Shown piece after piece: positions 9,099 to 17,802 of a stretch of 64,000 nucleotides of DNA. The notes beneath the pieces are model-generated. The model was not told the DNA's origin, ran no database searches, and worked only from the letters and a program-made list of their open reading frames with translations. Position 1 is the first letter of the stretch; each line of letters opens with the position of its first letter. Where the stretch lies: contig OZ250185.1 of the NCBI GenBank assembly GCA_965238265.1, forward strand, positions 124,001 through 188,000, read 5' to 3'. Both the position numbers and the translations under genes were made by a program. Origin of the DNA: JAJDUF01 sp965238265 (GTDB taxonomy: Bacteria; Chloroflexota; UBA11872; UBA12225; JAJDUF01).

Positions 9099-10018
9099 CC
9101 AACGTAGGGCCGGAGCGCAGCGACTAGCTCGGCGATCAGCTCGGGAGTGGCGCGTTCGGCTGCCGGCAGTGCCTTGACCAGGCCGACGACCTCTGCACCG
9201 GTAATCACTGGGAAAACCGGGTGATCTTCTTCCGTGCTACGGCGGAGGAAGCGCGAGCGCAGCATGGCCGGTTCGGCCTGGCCCAAGGCGAGCACACGCG
9301 CGGCGGCCACTGTGAGGCGGTCGGCGGTGGCGGGTGGGCCGGCAGCGCCGTTCTCCGGCAGCTCGCCCTCCGGCGCGGTCGTCGCGTCTGTCTCATCCGC
9401 GGCCAGCGAGCCGGAGACGAGCACCACGGCAGCGCCGACCGGGAACCCGCTCACAGCGTACTCGCGCACCAAGCGGCGCGTGCTTTTCCACGGCCGAGTC
9501 AGGTCCCACGTAGGACTGCGGTCCCAGGGCTGCGGCGCACCGTCGGTTGCCAGCCGGTACCAGCGATGCTCCCGCTGCAAATAGGTACCTTCGAGGGCCT
9601 GGAGCGAGAGCACCAAAACGCCATGTGGTCCGAGCAAGACCACGTCGGCGAAGGCGCCGCTGGGGGGCAGGCTGACCTGTCGGAGGAGCACGTAGTCGTC
9701 GTCTAGGGCGTCGGCCAGGGCATGAATCACTGCTCGCGCGGCCGCCGGCGTGGCCGTCATCGTGAGCGCACGGCGCAGCGAGCCGATGCCCCACGCCGCC
9801 GCAAGAATGCCGCTAAACCCGACGAGGAAGTAGACGGAGAGGGAGCCGATGTCCAGGTAGTGGAGCACCAGCCACGTCAGCAGCAGCAGCACACCGAGCG
9901 ACAGCAGGATTCCGCCGCGCGCGAGGCGGCGGCGGGCACGCCGGCGAATATCCAGGGCCGTACCGATGACACGCACGCTACTTCTGACCAACGACGGTAG
10001 TTCGTGGTACTCCCTCAC
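9095..10018 (-). CDS. Two-helix membrane protein with NERD-like domain
   Basis: 307 residues. Two hydrophobic helices lie at about 35-55 and 60-80. A domain around residues 95-200 with SGAFADVVLLGPHGVLVL and ALEGTYLQREHRWYRL resembles the nuclease-related NERD domain, a restriction-endonuclease-like fold seen in DNA-processing and membrane proteins. The usual Glu/Lys pair is not fully clear here (LSLQALEG where EVK is common), so catalytic activity is doubtful. GTG at 10018 lies inside the 3' end of the PLD-family gene (41-nt overlap). It could therefore be the last gene of that minus-strand operon, or a host gene invaded upstream. Its 3' end overlaps the LCP gene by 4 nt. Confidence 0.6.
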   Translation of the reverse strand: MREYHELPSLVRSSVRVIGTALDIRRRARRRLARGGILLSLGVLLLLTWLVLHYLDIGSLSVYFLVGFSGILAAAWGIGSLRRALTMTATPAAARAVIHALADALDDDYVLLRQVSLPPSGAFADVVLLGPHGVLVLSLQALEGTYLQREHRWYRLATDGAPQPWDRSPTWDLTRPWKSTRRLVREYAVSGFPVGAAVVLVSGSLAADETDATTAPEGELPENGAAGPPATADRLTVAAARVLALGQAEPAMLRSRFLRRSTEEDHPVFPVITGAEVVGLVKALPAAERATPELIAELVAALRPYVG

Positions 10019-10877
10019 CTAGAGGATACATCCTGGGGTAGCATCTCCGGGGCGAGAAATGCAAGCCAATTCTGACCGTTTCCATGTCTCGTCTTGCCTC
10101 GGTAGCACTGAGTCTATAGGTCCTGGCGAGTGAGAGGTAGGCTCTTGGCGCATCCAAGCCATGTAGCCGTATCACTGCGTTGGTGAAGGGGGCAGCGAGC
10201 AGGCAAGCCGCTGCCCACATGCGGACCTGCTTGTCGGCCAAGCCGGGCGGGATTTGGAGTGCTTGAATGTCGTGCTCCGCCGCGCGTTGCTGATCGCATG
10301 AGGCAATCATGTCTTTTCTGCCTTGATAGACGAGCTCTAGGTGCCTGGGCTCGCGGGTCGCCGGTCGCCAAGTGTCAAGCAGGGGTTGTGAGTCGGTAAC
10401 TGTGGGGTTGCTCTTGGTGCTGATCCTAGCTATGGCTTCCCAGTGGGCGAATTCGGCATCGCTTATTTCTCTCGCCTCGTTCAGCAGTTCGCGCTGGAAC
10501 GCGCAGGCGTCAAAGTCATCGCCGGCACGACAGAGAATCTCCAGGTTAGGTTGGGCTGACCAGCCCATTGCGGAAGAGGTCAGGTTCGCAGACCCAATGA
10601 GGACTGTATCGTCAACTCGATAGTATTTGGCGTGCAGCGATGGGTGGAGCCTGAACGAGCCTCCCCGCTCAGTGACAATCGTGCGGCAGGCGGTGTCGGA
10701 GGCACCTACAGCGAGGTCGTGTGGGTTCCACCTCGTGATACAGGTGAGGGATGCCGCCGGGCTAACATCGGACAGAACCCTCGTAAGGGCGTCAGCCTTG
10801 ATGTACGGGGCTGCGATGACAAGCCGCTGGGCACCAGAGCAAAGGCGGCTCAACATGCTGCCCGGCTGATTGGACAT
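9978..10877 (-). CDS. Phospholipase D-type nuclease domain protein
   Basis: 299 residues with a single HKD motif, LHAKYYRVDD (His82, Lys84) followed by VLIGSANLTSSAMGW, and an upstream strand LVIAAPYIKADAL. This is the PLD-nuclease half-site pattern, as in DISARM DrmC and other defence-associated PLD nucleases, which act as dimers. The C-terminal ~150 residues are not recognised. The start at 10877 overlaps the 3' end of the GHKL ATPase gene by 86 nt, so the two are translationally coupled if both ends are right; ATG 10856 is an alternative start. It is the distal member of the four-gene block 14799-9978. Role in DNA cleavage is inferred from the motif and the company it keeps. Confidence 0.75.
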   Translation of the reverse strand: MSNQPGSMLSRLCSGAQRLVIAAPYIKADALTRVLSDVSPAASLTCITRWNPHDLAVGASDTACRTIVTERGGSFRLHPSLHAKYYRVDDTVLIGSANLTSSAMGWSAQPNLEILCRAGDDFDACAFQRELLNEAREISDAEFAHWEAIARISTKSNPTVTDSQPLLDTWRPATREPRHLELVYQGRKDMIASCDQQRAAEHDIQALQIPPGLADKQVRMWAAACLLAAPFTNAVIRLHGLDAPRAYLSLARTYRLSATEARRDMETVRIGLHFSPRRCYPRMYPLGEGVPRTTVVGQK

Positions 10878-12725
10878 ACCTAGCCATCTCTCTCACGCAG
10901 TTGATTAATGAACGCTTGACGACCCCAATTCCCGGCGATGTCCTGAATATGCATTCGCTCTTCCCGGGATTGGTCCCCTCTTCCATCCGTGCCCACGATA
11001 CCAGCAATAACCTGAGGGCGACGATCGCCTGGAATGCAGGATCGCTCTCGTCGCTGTTCTCGTCAAGGCGTCCTTCGATGTGCTTGAGTAGGTTATAGAT
11101 CGCGTGATCAGTATTAAGATTGATATGCCGGACCCCTTGGCTCACGCGCACATTAAACATATGATATCCGTCAAGCTGATCCGGGTTGAAGTGATATGAG
11201 ATGCCTTCTTGGACCAACATCCTTGCAAGTTCTTGGGCATCTTGGGCGGCCTGACCAGACTTGATAAAGTCTTCCGTGAGACCGGCCTGTCGTTCTTCTG
11301 GTGGAATCTGGTCGCGATCTCTATCGGCGTCGGTTGGCTGCTCTCTTCCGGCCGCTATAGCGTCTCGGTCAGCGACGGTGGCGGCCTCCACAGCCTTCTT
11401 TTCTGGGCTTCTCGTGCCACCTTTTTCCGGCGGGTCCCGTCGCCGCTCAAACATCAGCCCGATTTCACGCATCATGGTACGTGTTTGGTCCCGGATGTCT
11501 CCCACAATCTTGTGGATGAGATCATCGTCGATTCCCAACTCGTCAAGGATAACCTGATTAGGACGGTCGTCACGAGCAAGGGTCCTCGCAGCTTGCGTGA
11601 ATTTTGCGACCATCTGTTTGTTATGGTCTATGCCAAACAGTTCGTCACAACTGCGACGGAACTGCACTTCACAGCCCCACCAGCGATTTTGCGGGTTTTC
11701 GGCACTGCCACCCTCCCGGAGGAAGGCGACCTCGAGAACGATCTCCCTATCTTCCCGGACTACGGATACACCAATGTTGTGTCTGGCGTGCTGGCCATAA
11801 TCAGTGGCGCCTGGATTCTGTGTGACCCTATCCGTTTTCAGGGCCTCGGGGTTCACGATGGAATACTTAACGTCAATGGTCTCTTCCCGACCGTCTACAG
11901 TAACTTGATAGGGTTCCGTGTGCCATTCGGTAAACATCGGTTTGCTATCCCATGGTGCCGGAGTAGACGTAGAATCCATCAAGTAGAGAGGATCATTCGC
12001 AACAAACGGTGTTTCCTTGCGGTCTACAGGTCGGTTCTCAAGGAAAGATGCGGCTCGTATTCTTACTATGTCAGCCCAAATGAAATGCCGATGGATGCGT
12101 CCGACTTCTCGGGAGGTGTTATCAATTATCGCGCGGGCGGTTTTCCATTGAATCTTGTCCAGGTTGCTCCACACGACGAGCGTGCCTGATCGGTGTTCAT
12201 AGATTTCGTCGCTTCCGGCCGTTCTCCATGTCTCAGGTATCGGTGTCTCTTGGTCAGGCAAGGGAACACGGTGGTTGCCCTGCTCGATAGTGTCGACGTC
12301 GATGCTGGAGTGCCATACCGAATCGAGGCCACTCTGCCCGTCCACACGTCCACTTTCTTACATTGGGACATTGATGACGTGGGCAGGCCCATACCGTACT
12401 TGCCGATTCCCCTATTGGAGTGATGCCGGGTCCCCCCTCCGAACTTGAGAGCATTGAGCAGAGTTCTCGCGTCCATCCCGGTGCCATTGTCCAAAACGGC
12501 TATCTCGGAAACTCGCGGCCGCATCTGCTGCGTGCCCACTCTCTGGATTTTTTCCATGCAGAGTAGTTCAATCTGTTCGGCGTGTGCCTCTATCGAGTTG
12601 TCGAGGAGTTCGGCAATGGCATACGCGGTGTTGTGGTACCTGCTGTCCCGAAGAGCGCGGATGGTGTAATTGCTGGGAAATAGGCTGCGGTCAGCATCTT
12701 TCAGGGCGGCGAGTTGGTCGTCCAT
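10792..12725 (-). pseudogene. GHKL (Hsp90/MORC-like) ATPase split by one frameshift
   Basis: The N-terminal ATPase lies in one frame from ATG 12725. It shows N-box AIAELLDNSIEA (Glu39, Asn43), G1 box VLDNGTGM (79-84) and G2 box GIGKYGMGLPTSS. Near 12335-12350 the reading must move to a second frame, where about 515 residues continue to 10792 (SSIDVDTIEQG, FIWADIVRIR, LDELGIDDDLI). Joining KKVDVWT to QSGLDSVWHSS restores a continuous ~643-residue protein; one missing base fits. Both halves have good coding character, so the break is recent, programmed or an assembly error. Gene start overlaps the helicase stop by 25 nt. Family: histidine-kinase-like ATPases of the MutL/Hsp90/MORC group with an unknown C-terminal part. 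Confidence is in the protein identity and the frameshift together. Confidence 0.8.
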
Positions 12726-13954
12726 AGGTCCTCCCAGTTCGTGAATGCCTCAGTCACAGACCCGAACCCCGGCAGGTTCGTGTCAACAACGGTGAGTATC
12801 TCGGCTCTTGGATTGCCTCCAGCCCTGGGGCCGCGCATTGCTCGCCCCGCCATTTGTGAGTAGAGCACCAGTGATGTAGTAGGGCGAGCGATAATGACGC
12901 AGCGGGTACGGGGCGCGTCGAAACCGGCGGTGAGCACGCCATAGTTGAATATTACCATATGCTCTCTACTGGTGCTCTTGAAAGTATCAATGATTGCCCG
13001 GCGGTCTTCACCGGGCGTATTGGCAGTCACGACATTCGTTGCAGCCCCTTTGGCTTGAAGGAGCTTGTTGCATTCCACAGCACTTTCCACTGAGGGACAG
13101 AACACAATGGTACGAAGATGGCGCCTCACCGCATTCTCGGCGAGTTCGGCGATCCTGCGCGTGCGTTCGCGGTTGCGGCCCAAGTCGTCCAGATCATCGG
13201 TGCTGTAGTCCATACCGGGGTGCGGTTCGGCGATGGCGGCGTCAGACTCGAAGCTGATCGGCACAAAGCGCGCGTCGGCCAGGTAGCGGTTCTGGATGAG
13301 GTAAGTGACGGGGCTGTCGTGTCCCCTTGGATCTATCGAAACCTTGTTGTAGTCGAACATGCTAGCGAGGCGATAGTCTGCATCGGTGAGATTCGCGGTG
13401 CGTCCAGGCGTGGCCGTGAGGCCGAGCAGTGGTGGCCTCACACTGCATAGCTGCTCAGTGATGAAGGAGTAGGTTGCAGCAACTGCCTGATGAGCCTCGT
13501 CAAAGATGACGGCCGCGGCGCAGTGTGCGAGGTGCGCGAGTAGAGTATTGTCTTGGAATGCAGCGGCGCGCAGCTTGGCAAGACCTGTCACCAGGAACCC
13601 GGACGGGAGGCGCCGTAGATCAAGCGACCGATTGCCCCAGTATCGGTGAATGCCAGCATCTCGCAGCCCCAGATATGTCCATCCCTTGGCGAGTTCATCT
13701 GCCGCCTGTTCGCGAGTTCCTCTGTAGATGCCAACCAGATGACCAGCGAGATCGGTGTCTTTCTCGTTGAGCAGCCGGCAGGCGGTATGACTTGCGATTC
13801 TGGTCTTTCCGGCGCCGGTGGGCAGATGAGCGACGACTCGACGCTCAGGAGAAGCTAGGGCACAGAGGATGTCGGCCAGAACCTGCCGCTGGTAGGGGTA
13901 TAGCGGATACTTGGGACTGAGTCTGTGTCTCAGACGCCACAGAGGCCCTCGCAT
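12701..13954 (-). CDS. DEAD/DEAH-box superfamily 2 helicase
   Basis: From ATG 13954 the protein has 417 residues. It has Walker A LPTGAGKTRIA (44-51), DEAH in VIFDEAHQA (152-155), motif III-like LGLTATPGR, motif V region NYGVLTAGFDAP and motif VI QMAGRAMRGP. This is a compact type III restriction/RecG-like SF2 helicase with no obvious extra domain. The frame is open upstream to 14098, but that would overlap the PP-loop gene by 169 nt; ATG 13954 leaves a 25-nt overlap, in keeping with the coupled spacing of the whole block. It sits between the PP-loop protein and the GHKL ATPase. Probably a DNA- or RNA-translocating subunit of the module. Confidence 0.85.
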   Translation of the reverse strand: MRGPLWRLRHRLSPKYPLYPYQRQVLADILCALASPERRVVAHLPTGAGKTRIASHTACRLLNEKDTDLAGHLVGIYRGTREQAADELAKGWTYLGLRDAGIHRYWGNRSLDLRRLPSGFLVTGLAKLRAAAFQDNTLLAHLAHCAAAVIFDEAHQAVAATYSFITEQLCSVRPPLLGLTATPGRTANLTDADYRLASMFDYNKVSIDPRGHDSPVTYLIQNRYLADARFVPISFESDAAIAEPHPGMDYSTDDLDDLGRNRERTRRIAELAENAVRRHLRTIVFCPSVESAVECNKLLQAKGAATNVVTANTPGEDRRAIIDTFKSTSREHMVIFNYGVLTAGFDAPRTRCVIIARPTTSLVLYSQMAGRAMRGPRAGGNPRAEILTVVDTNLPGFGSVTEAFTNWEDLWTTNSPP

Positions 13955-14799
13955 TCCTCGTTGAAAGGATTGATCCCGTCTGGCCCTTTCGTTTCTCGTT
14001 CGGCGATGACACTGGCGAGGGGGCGTCGTGCGGCATGAAGGTACGGACGGCCGTTCAGCAGTTTCCGCACCGGATTCTTGGTGCTGTGGCGCAGCCACCG
14101 ATCAAAGCGCACGGCCTCCTCGTAGCTTTCCGGCTCGGACCGCTTCAACTCTAGCCAATGCTCGTCGGACCGGTACGGACAGATGACGCAGGCCGACCGG
14201 GGGAGGAAGCGACCTGGATACTCAGCCTCGAACCACTCGATGCAATCCTGGCGCGTCATACGCATGTCTACGAGCGGCCAGCGGTGCTCGACCCACCGTT
14301 CCCGGCTCGGCTTGATGCGTTCCACCTCGTCTCGCGAAATCCCCAGCCACATCTCGGCGTGAGTGCCCCTCGGGAATGGCCGGCCCCGCTGCCCGCCCGC
14401 AAGCGCTCTGATCCGCCGGTAAATGGGCCTGACCTTGTAATGGCTGGTGCATTGCCGCCGCAGCATGCCCTTCTTCCCGTCTTCGTTGACCGTGAACAGG
14501 GGCACGTCAACAAAGCTATGGCCCGACACCGTGCGTGCCTTTTTCAGATTGGCCTTAAGATCACCGCTGGAAACCCGGATGAGCGGGTAGTCGAGTTGCT
14601 GCTCCAGCCAGTCCAGATGGCGGTAGACGTAGTCCGGCTCCCATCCGGTATCGGCAAACACGGCGACATCCGGTTTGGGGTAGCCGTGTTCGACCAAACG
14701 AGGGTCGGATCGGGATAGGAGCAGTGCCAAGACGGAGCTTTGCACCCCAGCTCCCAAACTGAGGGCGCGATAGACTACAGTGCTCGGCTTTACGGCCAT
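13930..14799 (-). CDS. PAPS-reductase-like PP-loop ATP pyrophosphatase
   Basis: 289 residues from ATG 14799, which has AAAGGA nine bases upstream. The N-terminus carries a variant PP-loop, ALSLGAGVQSS (12-22), where the family usually has SGGxxS. AVFADTGWEP follows, a signature of phosphoadenosine-phosphosulfate-reductase-like adenylating enzymes. A late Cys pair, ACVICPYRSDEHW, could bind metal or persulfide. Relatives include DndC/SspD of DNA phosphorothioation and many phage and accessory proteins of unknown role. It is the first gene of the block, with about 80 nt of upstream spacer to the next gene. Sulfate assimilation is unlikely because no cys genes are nearby. A nucleic-acid or nucleotide modification role is inferred. 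Confidence 0.75.
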   Translation of the reverse strand: MAVKPSTVVYRALSLGAGVQSSVLALLLSRSDPRLVEHGYPKPDVAVFADTGWEPDYVYRHLDWLEQQLDYPLIRVSSGDLKANLKKARTVSGHSFVDVPLFTVNEDGKKGMLRRQCTSHYKVRPIYRRIRALAGGQRGRPFPRGTHAEMWLGISRDEVERIKPSRERWVEHRWPLVDMRMTRQDCIEWFEAEYPGRFLPRSACVICPYRSDEHWLELKRSEPESYEEAVRFDRWLRHSTKNPVRKLLNGRPYLHAARRPLASVIAERETKGPDGINPFNEECEGLCGV

Positions 14800-14930
14800 T
14801 CGGAAGCATCCTTTACTTGGACTCGTCGCTTGACATGCTAACACGGCGCCACGCTACCGTCACTTCACGGCGCGCCGCGGCGCTGTTCCTGGCCCGACGC
14901 GAGGCAACCGTCGGCGGCACGGCCGGGCTA

Positions 14931-16070
14931 CTATCTCGCTAGTATGAGGGGGATTTCGACCACGTTGATCCGCGAGCCGTCCTTGGCCGACTGCTCGAAC
15001 ACGATCAGGGCGCCGCGCCCAGGGCGCTCGATGGTGAAGGGCACCTCTACGTCGAAGGTCGTGGCGAAGTCGTAGCGGTAGGGTAAATCGGCGTCGTCCG
15101 TTGGCCGCGTCCCGGTCACCACCTGCTCGGCAATAGTGCGGCCGTCCTCAGCCACGATATGTGCCAGGAACGTCGCCTCGAAGACCAGCGCGGCCCCCTG
15201 GAGCCGCAGCGGGCTGGCGACGGTTTCACCTACTACCGGAGACTCCACGAGGATAGCGGGTGCGAGGTCGGCGAAGGCGCGCCGCGTCGCATACGCGGCG
15301 AGGATGACCCCCTCGCCGCCAAACGCCTCGACGGGCTGGCCGTCGAGCTTGAATTGCACTCGCTCAACGGACGGGAATTGGGTCAGGGTAAAGACCACCT
15401 GCGCGAGCCGCGCCAGCATCGAGAGGCTACCGCCGCCGGACTCGAACCGGCCGGAGAGGTCCACCGTTGCCACTCCGCCGTGTACCGCGAGGCCCTGGAG
15501 CACCGTCCCGGCCGGTATCTCCGAGTGGCGGCCGGCCGCTCGCTCCTCGGCAGTCGGCCCGGCCAGCAGCGCGGCCAGCGCGGCTGCCCCTACCACCTTG
15601 CCGTGCGGCGCCGGCCGCTGCGCCGCGCCGATCTTCTCGCCGCGCAGGAAGTAGACGGAGAGTCTGGCTGCCTGGTCCTGGCCGGCGAGCGGGAAGCCGG
15701 CAGCGTCGTGCTCCCAGGCGAACCGCTCGGTATTGAGCCGCTGCCGCAGACCGCCGGGGCCGATGACCCACGTGCGGTAGCCATCGGTGAAGGCCGTCCG
15801 GTTGTCGGCCTTGCGCCAGACGAGTAGGCCGTTCGTCGTCCGCTGGCGCGCGTCGCCACTGACCGGATGATGCTGCTCGTTCTCCAGGCATGCGCCAACC
15901 GTGTCGGGGATTGCGTCGTGCAGCGCCTCGAACCCCAGCACGAACCGGCAGTCAGCCGCCGCCGCTCGACCACCGCCACCAACGAGGACGAGCAACAGAG
16001 CAACAAGCGTCGCTGCGAGAACCCACACGGTCCTCCGGCGAGGGAATGCGGGCCATACCACGTGTTCCAT
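14931..16070 (-). CDS. Exported GerMN/Gmad2 domain protein
   Basis: 379 residues from ATG 16070. A signal anchor lies at about 13-37 (VWVLAATLVALLLVLVGG). A ~90-residue domain follows (FVLGFEALHDAIPDTVG, NGLLVWRKADN, FTDGYRTWV), then a GerMN-like domain with YFLRGEKIG, ALLAGPT and VDLSGRFESGGGS, and a C-terminal Gmad2-like beta domain (VVGETVASPLRLQGAALVFEATF). GerMN and Gmad2 occur in spore-germination GerM and in cell-surface proteins of non-sporeformers, so no germination role should be assumed. A decayed paralogue of its first domain lies at 24906-25175. Longer starts up to 16178 run into repeats. The specific ligand is unknown. Confidence 0.8.
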   Translation of the reverse strand: MEHVVWPAFPRRRTVWVLAATLVALLLVLVGGGGRAAAADCRFVLGFEALHDAIPDTVGACLENEQHHPVSGDARQRTTNGLLVWRKADNRTAFTDGYRTWVIGPGGLRQRLNTERFAWEHDAAGFPLAGQDQAARLSVYFLRGEKIGAAQRPAPHGKVVGAAALAALLAGPTAEERAAGRHSEIPAGTVLQGLAVHGGVATVDLSGRFESGGGSLSMLARLAQVVFTLTQFPSVERVQFKLDGQPVEAFGGEGVILAAYATRRAFADLAPAILVESPVVGETVASPLRLQGAALVFEATFLAHIVAEDGRTIAEQVVTGTRPTDDADLPYRYDFATTFDVEVPFTIERPGRGALIVFEQSAKDGSRINVVEIPLILAR

Positions 16071-16097
16071 ACGCGCATACCTCCGGAGCGCACCGTC

Positions 16098-16187
16098 CCT
16101 AGCCCCCTCCCTAGCCCTCCCCCGGAGCCAGCTCCAGGGAAGGGAAGAGACCGTCCCCCTGCGGAGCGGGGGGACCATAGGGGGGCC
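16098..16187. repeat. Interspersed GC-rich repeats between glpK and the GerMN gene
   Basis: 16098-16143 is a CCCTCCC...CCAGGGAAGGG type. 16153-16187 is a GTCCCCCTGCGGAGCGGGGG type nearly identical to 4871-4905 and 46845-46880. Confidence 0.75.
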
Positions 16188-16196
16188 GTTCCACCG

Positions 16197-17711
16197 CTAC
16201 TCCTCCGCGGCCCACGCGCGGCTGCGCCGGACGGCGCGCTGCCATTGGGCGCGAGCGCGAGCCGTGCTCCCCGGAGCGGCCGCGGGCTGAAAACGACGTT
16301 CGAGCTGCCAGGTGCGGGCTACCTCGTCGGTGGAGGTGTACCAACCGATGCCCAGACCGGCTAGGAAGGCAGCGCCGAGGGCAGTCGTCTCCAGCACCGC
16401 CGGGCGCACAACCGGCCGGCCCAGCAGGTTGGCCTGGAATTGCATCAGGAAATCGTTGGCGGCCGCGCCGCCGTCCACGCGCAGCTCCGGGCTGCCGATG
16501 GCGGCGTCGGCAACCATCGCTGCCAGCACATCCGCGACTTGGTGGGCGATTCCCTCCAGCACGGCCCGGACGACGTGGTCGCGCGTCGTGCTGCGGGTGA
16601 GGCCGATGAGCATACCGCGGGCGTGCGGGTCCCAGTAGGGAGCGCCGAGGCCAGCGAACGCCGGGACGCAGACCACGCCACCGGTATCGGGGACCCGGCG
16701 GGCGGCCGCCTCGGACTCGGCGGCCGAAGCCAGCAAACCCATTTCGTCGCGTAGCCACTGCACGGCTGCGCCGCCAATGAAGACGCTCCCCTCCAGGGCG
16801 TAGTCCACGCGGTCGGGAAGCTGCCAGGCGATAGTGGTCAGCAGACCATGCTCCGACTGCGCCGGGCGATCACCGGTCTGCATCAGGAGGAAGCAGCCGG
16901 TGCCATAGGTGGTCTTGGCCGTGCCGGGGCTGAAGCACGCCTGCCCGAAAAGCGCGGCTTGCTGGTCCCCGGCAATACCCGCGATAGGGACTCCTGCCGG
17001 TACCGGGCCAACCGCGCGGGTCCGCGCCCACACACTGGCGGACGGGAGCACCTGTGGCAGCACCGCTGCGGGTACGTCGAGTGCTGCCAGTAGCTCGTCG
17101 TCCCACGACAGGCTATGGAGATTGAAGAGCAGGGTGCGCGAGGCGTTGGTGACATCGGTGGCGTGGAGCCGGCCGCCGGTCAGCTGCCACACCAGCCACG
17201 TGTCCACCGTGCCGAAAGCGATCTCGCCGGCCGCGGCGCGGCGCCGCAGCTGCGGGTCCTGGTTGAGCAGCCAAGCGATCTTCGTGCCGGAGAAGTAAGC
17301 GTCGAGCACCAAGCCGGTCCGCTCGCGGAACAGCGGGCCAAGCCCGGCTTCCTGCAATGCGCTGCAATCCGCAGCCGTGCGCCGGCACTGCCAGACAATC
17401 GCCGGCGCCACCGGCCGTCCGGTCGCCCGCTCCCACAGAATCGTCGTCTCGCGTTGGTTCGTGATGCCAACGGCGGTGAGGTGGGCTGCTGCCTCGCCCG
17501 GGGCGATGCGCGCCGCCGCCAGCGCCTCGCCCGTCGCGGCGAGCACCGTATCCCAGAGTTGGTCCGGGTCGTGCTCCACCCAGCCGGGACGGGGATACGC
17601 CTGCTGGACACCTGCCGTACCGCGTCCGACGATAGCTCCGGCCCGGTCAACGACCAGCACGGTCGTCGCCGTCGTGCCCTGGTCAATCGCCAGGATGTAG
17701 TCGCCGCTCAT
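16197..17711 (-). CDS. glpK: Glycerol kinase
   Basis: FGGY-family kinase, 504 residues from ATG 17711 (a TTG one codon earlier is an alternative). It shows the phosphate-binding motif DQGTTATTVLVVD, GITNQRETTILWERATGRPV, the substrate region FSGTKIAWLL, GIAGDQQAALFGQ, TYGTGCFLL and the ADP-site signature GGAAANDFLMQFQANLLGRPV. It phosphorylates glycerol to glycerol-3-phosphate in the cytoplasm. All motifs look intact and the length is normal. No glpF or glpD neighbour is seen, so it is apparently a stand-alone gene. A repeat block follows its 3' end and a NYN-domain gene is divergent upstream. Confidence 0.95.
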   Translation of the reverse strand: MSGDYILAIDQGTTATTVLVVDRAGAIVGRGTAGVQQAYPRPGWVEHDPDQLWDTVLAATGEALAAARIAPGEAAAHLTAVGITNQRETTILWERATGRPVAPAIVWQCRRTAADCSALQEAGLGPLFRERTGLVLDAYFSGTKIAWLLNQDPQLRRRAAAGEIAFGTVDTWLVWQLTGGRLHATDVTNASRTLLFNLHSLSWDDELLAALDVPAAVLPQVLPSASVWARTRAVGPVPAGVPIAGIAGDQQAALFGQACFSPGTAKTTYGTGCFLLMQTGDRPAQSEHGLLTTIAWQLPDRVDYALEGSVFIGGAAVQWLRDEMGLLASAAESEAAARRVPDTGGVVCVPAFAGLGAPYWDPHARGMLIGLTRSTTRDHVVRAVLEGIAHQVADVLAAMVADAAIGSPELRVDGGAAANDFLMQFQANLLGRPVVRPAVLETTALGAAFLAGLGIGWYTSTDEVARTWQLERRFQPAAAPGSTARARAQWQRAVRRSRAWAAEE

Positions 17712-17802
17712 CAAGCCGTCCAGCCGCCGCCGTGTCCGCGAATCATGCTACCGTTGTGGCGCGATTTGCACTACTGCGCTCGGACAGACATTGGGGTAGA
17801 TC

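Noticed and set aside
11209..12189. Plus-strand reading frame of ~326 codons
   Set aside because: It lies opposite the GHKL ATPase gene, whose motifs are clear on the minus strand; it is a shadow frame of GC-rich coding DNA.
9978..14799. DISARM, BREX or Dnd system
   Set aside because: PLD, helicase and PP-loop proteins are shared with these, but DrmA/DrmB, PglZ/BrxC and DndA/D/E partners are missing, while a GHKL ATPase is present.
14931..16070. Evidence for sporulation
   Set aside because: GerMN and Gmad2 domains occur in surface proteins of non-sporeformers, and no other sporulation gene is in the window.
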